A DNA stretch of 5,837 nucleotides from Bacteroidetes/Chlorobi group bacterium ChocPot_Mid. Its GTDB lineage: Bacteria; Bacteroidota; Ignavibacteria; Kapaibacteriales; UBA2268. The notes under the pieces are model-generated. The model was not told where the DNA came from. It ran no database searches and worked only from the letters and a program-made list of their open reading frames with translations. This document shows positions 5,055 to 5,837 of this stretch, one piece after another (the stretch's first letter is position 1; every line of letters begins with the position of its first letter). Location of the stretch: positions 1 to 5,837 of the forward strand of contig RCNQ01000313.1 of the NCBI GenBank assembly GCA_003731675.1, read 5' to 3'. The position numbers and the translations under genes were made by a program.

Positions 5055-5232
5055 TTTCGGGAAAATGGTGTTGATAAAGAGAAATTATTTATTTTCATTT
5101 ATTTCTTGAGTAAAAATATTTTTAATTCAAATACATCCGAAATTTAAGAAAAAAAATTTTGTTCATTTCCCGAAAAAATATAAGTTTAAGCATATTATAT
5201 TGTAATTTTGTATTATTATTACAAATTTCGGG
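5055..5232. repeat. Three TTTCGGG/CCCGAAA words, two direct and one inverted
   Basis: TTTCGGGAAAATG (5055-5067) is mirrored by CATTTCCCGAAA (5164-5175): 10 bp exactly inverted, 12 with a one-base gap. TTTCGGG recurs at 5226-5232, where it overlaps the SD of the next gene. The middle arm could pair with either outer arm. No T-run follows the first possible hairpin. The rest of this 217-bp gap is plain AT-rich DNA with no gene seen. Confidence 0.5.
5203..5210 (+). promoter_or_regulatory. Candidate TAnnTTTG -7 element for the downstream secreted peptidase gene
   Basis: TAATTTTG is identical to the octamer before hsp20 and lies 32 bp before the ATG at 5242. It overlaps a perfect dyad TTGTAAT (5200-5206) / ATTACAA (5218-5224), a possible operator over the start of transcription. 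A -33 TTTG partner is not evident. Confidence 0.25.
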
Positions 5233-5241
5233 AGAAATAAG

Positions 5242-5837
5242 ATGAAACCAATATCATTACTCGTATTAATTCTGACGATTATTTTTGTCAGTTATGAGCA
5301 ATCTTCGTCGCAAACAGCAGACGATGTCGCAAATCAGATTAAGTCGCATGTTTCTTTTCTATCGAGTGCTGAGATGAAAGGAAGATTTTCGGGGACAGCA
5401 GAAAATGCTAAGGCGACTGAGTATTTAGCAGGAAAATTCAAGGATTACGGACTGTCTTCGATTGATGGAAGTTATTTCAAATCGTTTAAGTATGCAGATA
5501 CTCTTGCTATTGGTAAAGGTAGTGAGGTTTCTTTCGATGTCCTGATTCGTAAACCGGGAGTACCTGACGATATGCTTAAATCAAGGACAAAAACTTGGAA
5601 TGCAGGTAAAGATTGGTTGCCAATGCGTTTTAGTAAAAATGGGAGCGTTAGCAAGGTGCAAGTCGTTTTTTGTGGCTATGGTGTTACTGCTAAAGAGCTT
5701 GGCTACGATGATTACGATGGTATTGACGTTACGGGGAAAATAGTTTTGGTGCTTGCCGATTCTTCAGAAGGTATGCCATTAGATGATTACTGGATACCTT
5801 ACTCAGACTTGAGCTACAAGGCAAATAATGCTTTGGA
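5242..5837 (+). CDS. Secreted M28-like metallopeptidase with PA-type insert, N-terminal part (3' truncated by window edge)
   Basis: An open frame runs from ATG 5242 to the end of the window (198 codons visible, no stop). The start is supported by GGAG at 5231-5234, 7 nt upstream. Residues 1-24 (MKPISLLVLILTIIFVS then a Ser-rich stretch) form a Sec signal peptide, so the product is exported. Residues 36-71 (HVSFLSSAEMKGRFSGTAEN and YLAGKFKDYGL) match the opening of M28-family peptidases (PepS/aminopeptidase Y type). Residues 143-171 (FCGYGVTAKELGYDDYDGID followed by TGKIVLVL) match the protease-associated (PA) domain inserted before the metal site in these enzymes. The zinc-binding residues would lie beyond the window, so activity cannot be judged. 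Likely role: extracytoplasmic peptide breakdown. An M28-like relative without peptidase activity remains possible. Confidence 0.85.
   Translation, partial: MKPISLLVLILTIIFVSYEQSSSQTADDVANQIKSHVSFLSSAEMKGRFSGTAENAKATEYLAGKFKDYGLSSIDGSYFKSFKYADTLAIGKGSEVSFDVLIRKPGVPDDMLKSRTKTWNAGKDWLPMRFSKNGSVSKVQVVFCGYGVTAKELGYDDYDGIDVTGKIVLVLADSSEGMPLDDYWIPYSDLSYKANNAL

Noticed and set aside
5472..5654. Minus-strand 60-codon frame over the peptidase gene
   Set aside because: Antisense to a continuous plus-strand frame with a signal peptide and M28-like motifs.

Overview
The window is AT-rich bacterial DNA. Its gene content and signals point to a Gram-negative bacterium of the Bacteroidota/Chlorobiota (FCB) group, possibly near Ignavibacteria or Kapabacteria. 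This is an inference from the style of the Hsp20, RsgA and secreted M28-type peptidase proteins, the low GC, and TAnnTTTG-like promoter words. No rRNA or other marker gene fixes the taxonomy.

Layout. (1) Positions 1-969 (+) are the 3' part of a polytopic Wzx/MATE-like polysaccharide flippase, cut by the window edge. (2) A 203-bp regulatory-looking gap with dyads leads to a complete Hsp20 small heat-shock protein gene (1173-1625, +), closed by a strong intrinsic terminator. (3) Positions 1707-3813 hold three type II toxin-antitoxin (TA) loci side by side. The first is a minus-strand pair whose PIN toxin is split by a -1 frameshift. The second is a plus-strand pair whose RelE/YafQ-like toxin has an in-frame TAA at codon 19. 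The third is a plus-strand pair with an intact YoeB toxin. All three antitoxin frames are intact. An exact 43-bp direct repeat containing a promoter-like TTGACT-N17-TATATG lies upstream of both plus-strand loci, so it brackets the RelE locus. (4) Positions 3951-5024 (+) encode a complete RsgA/YjeQ circularly permuted GTPase. (5) A 217-bp gap with three copies of a CCCGAAA/TTTCGGG word leads to the 5' part of a secreted peptidase-like gene (5242 to the end, +), which runs off the window.

The housekeeping genes on either side (flippase, chaperone, ribosome assembly GTPase, secreted peptidase) have no obvious functional link to each other. The middle 2.1 kb reads as an accessory TA island in which two of three toxins have been inactivated by single point-type lesions while the antitoxins remain. 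I see no complete novel system. The most notable points are the two cleanly readable toxin lesions and the promoter-bearing 43-bp repeat. No tRNA, rRNA, CRISPR array or transposase was recognised, and no stretch longer than 300 bases lacks a gene.
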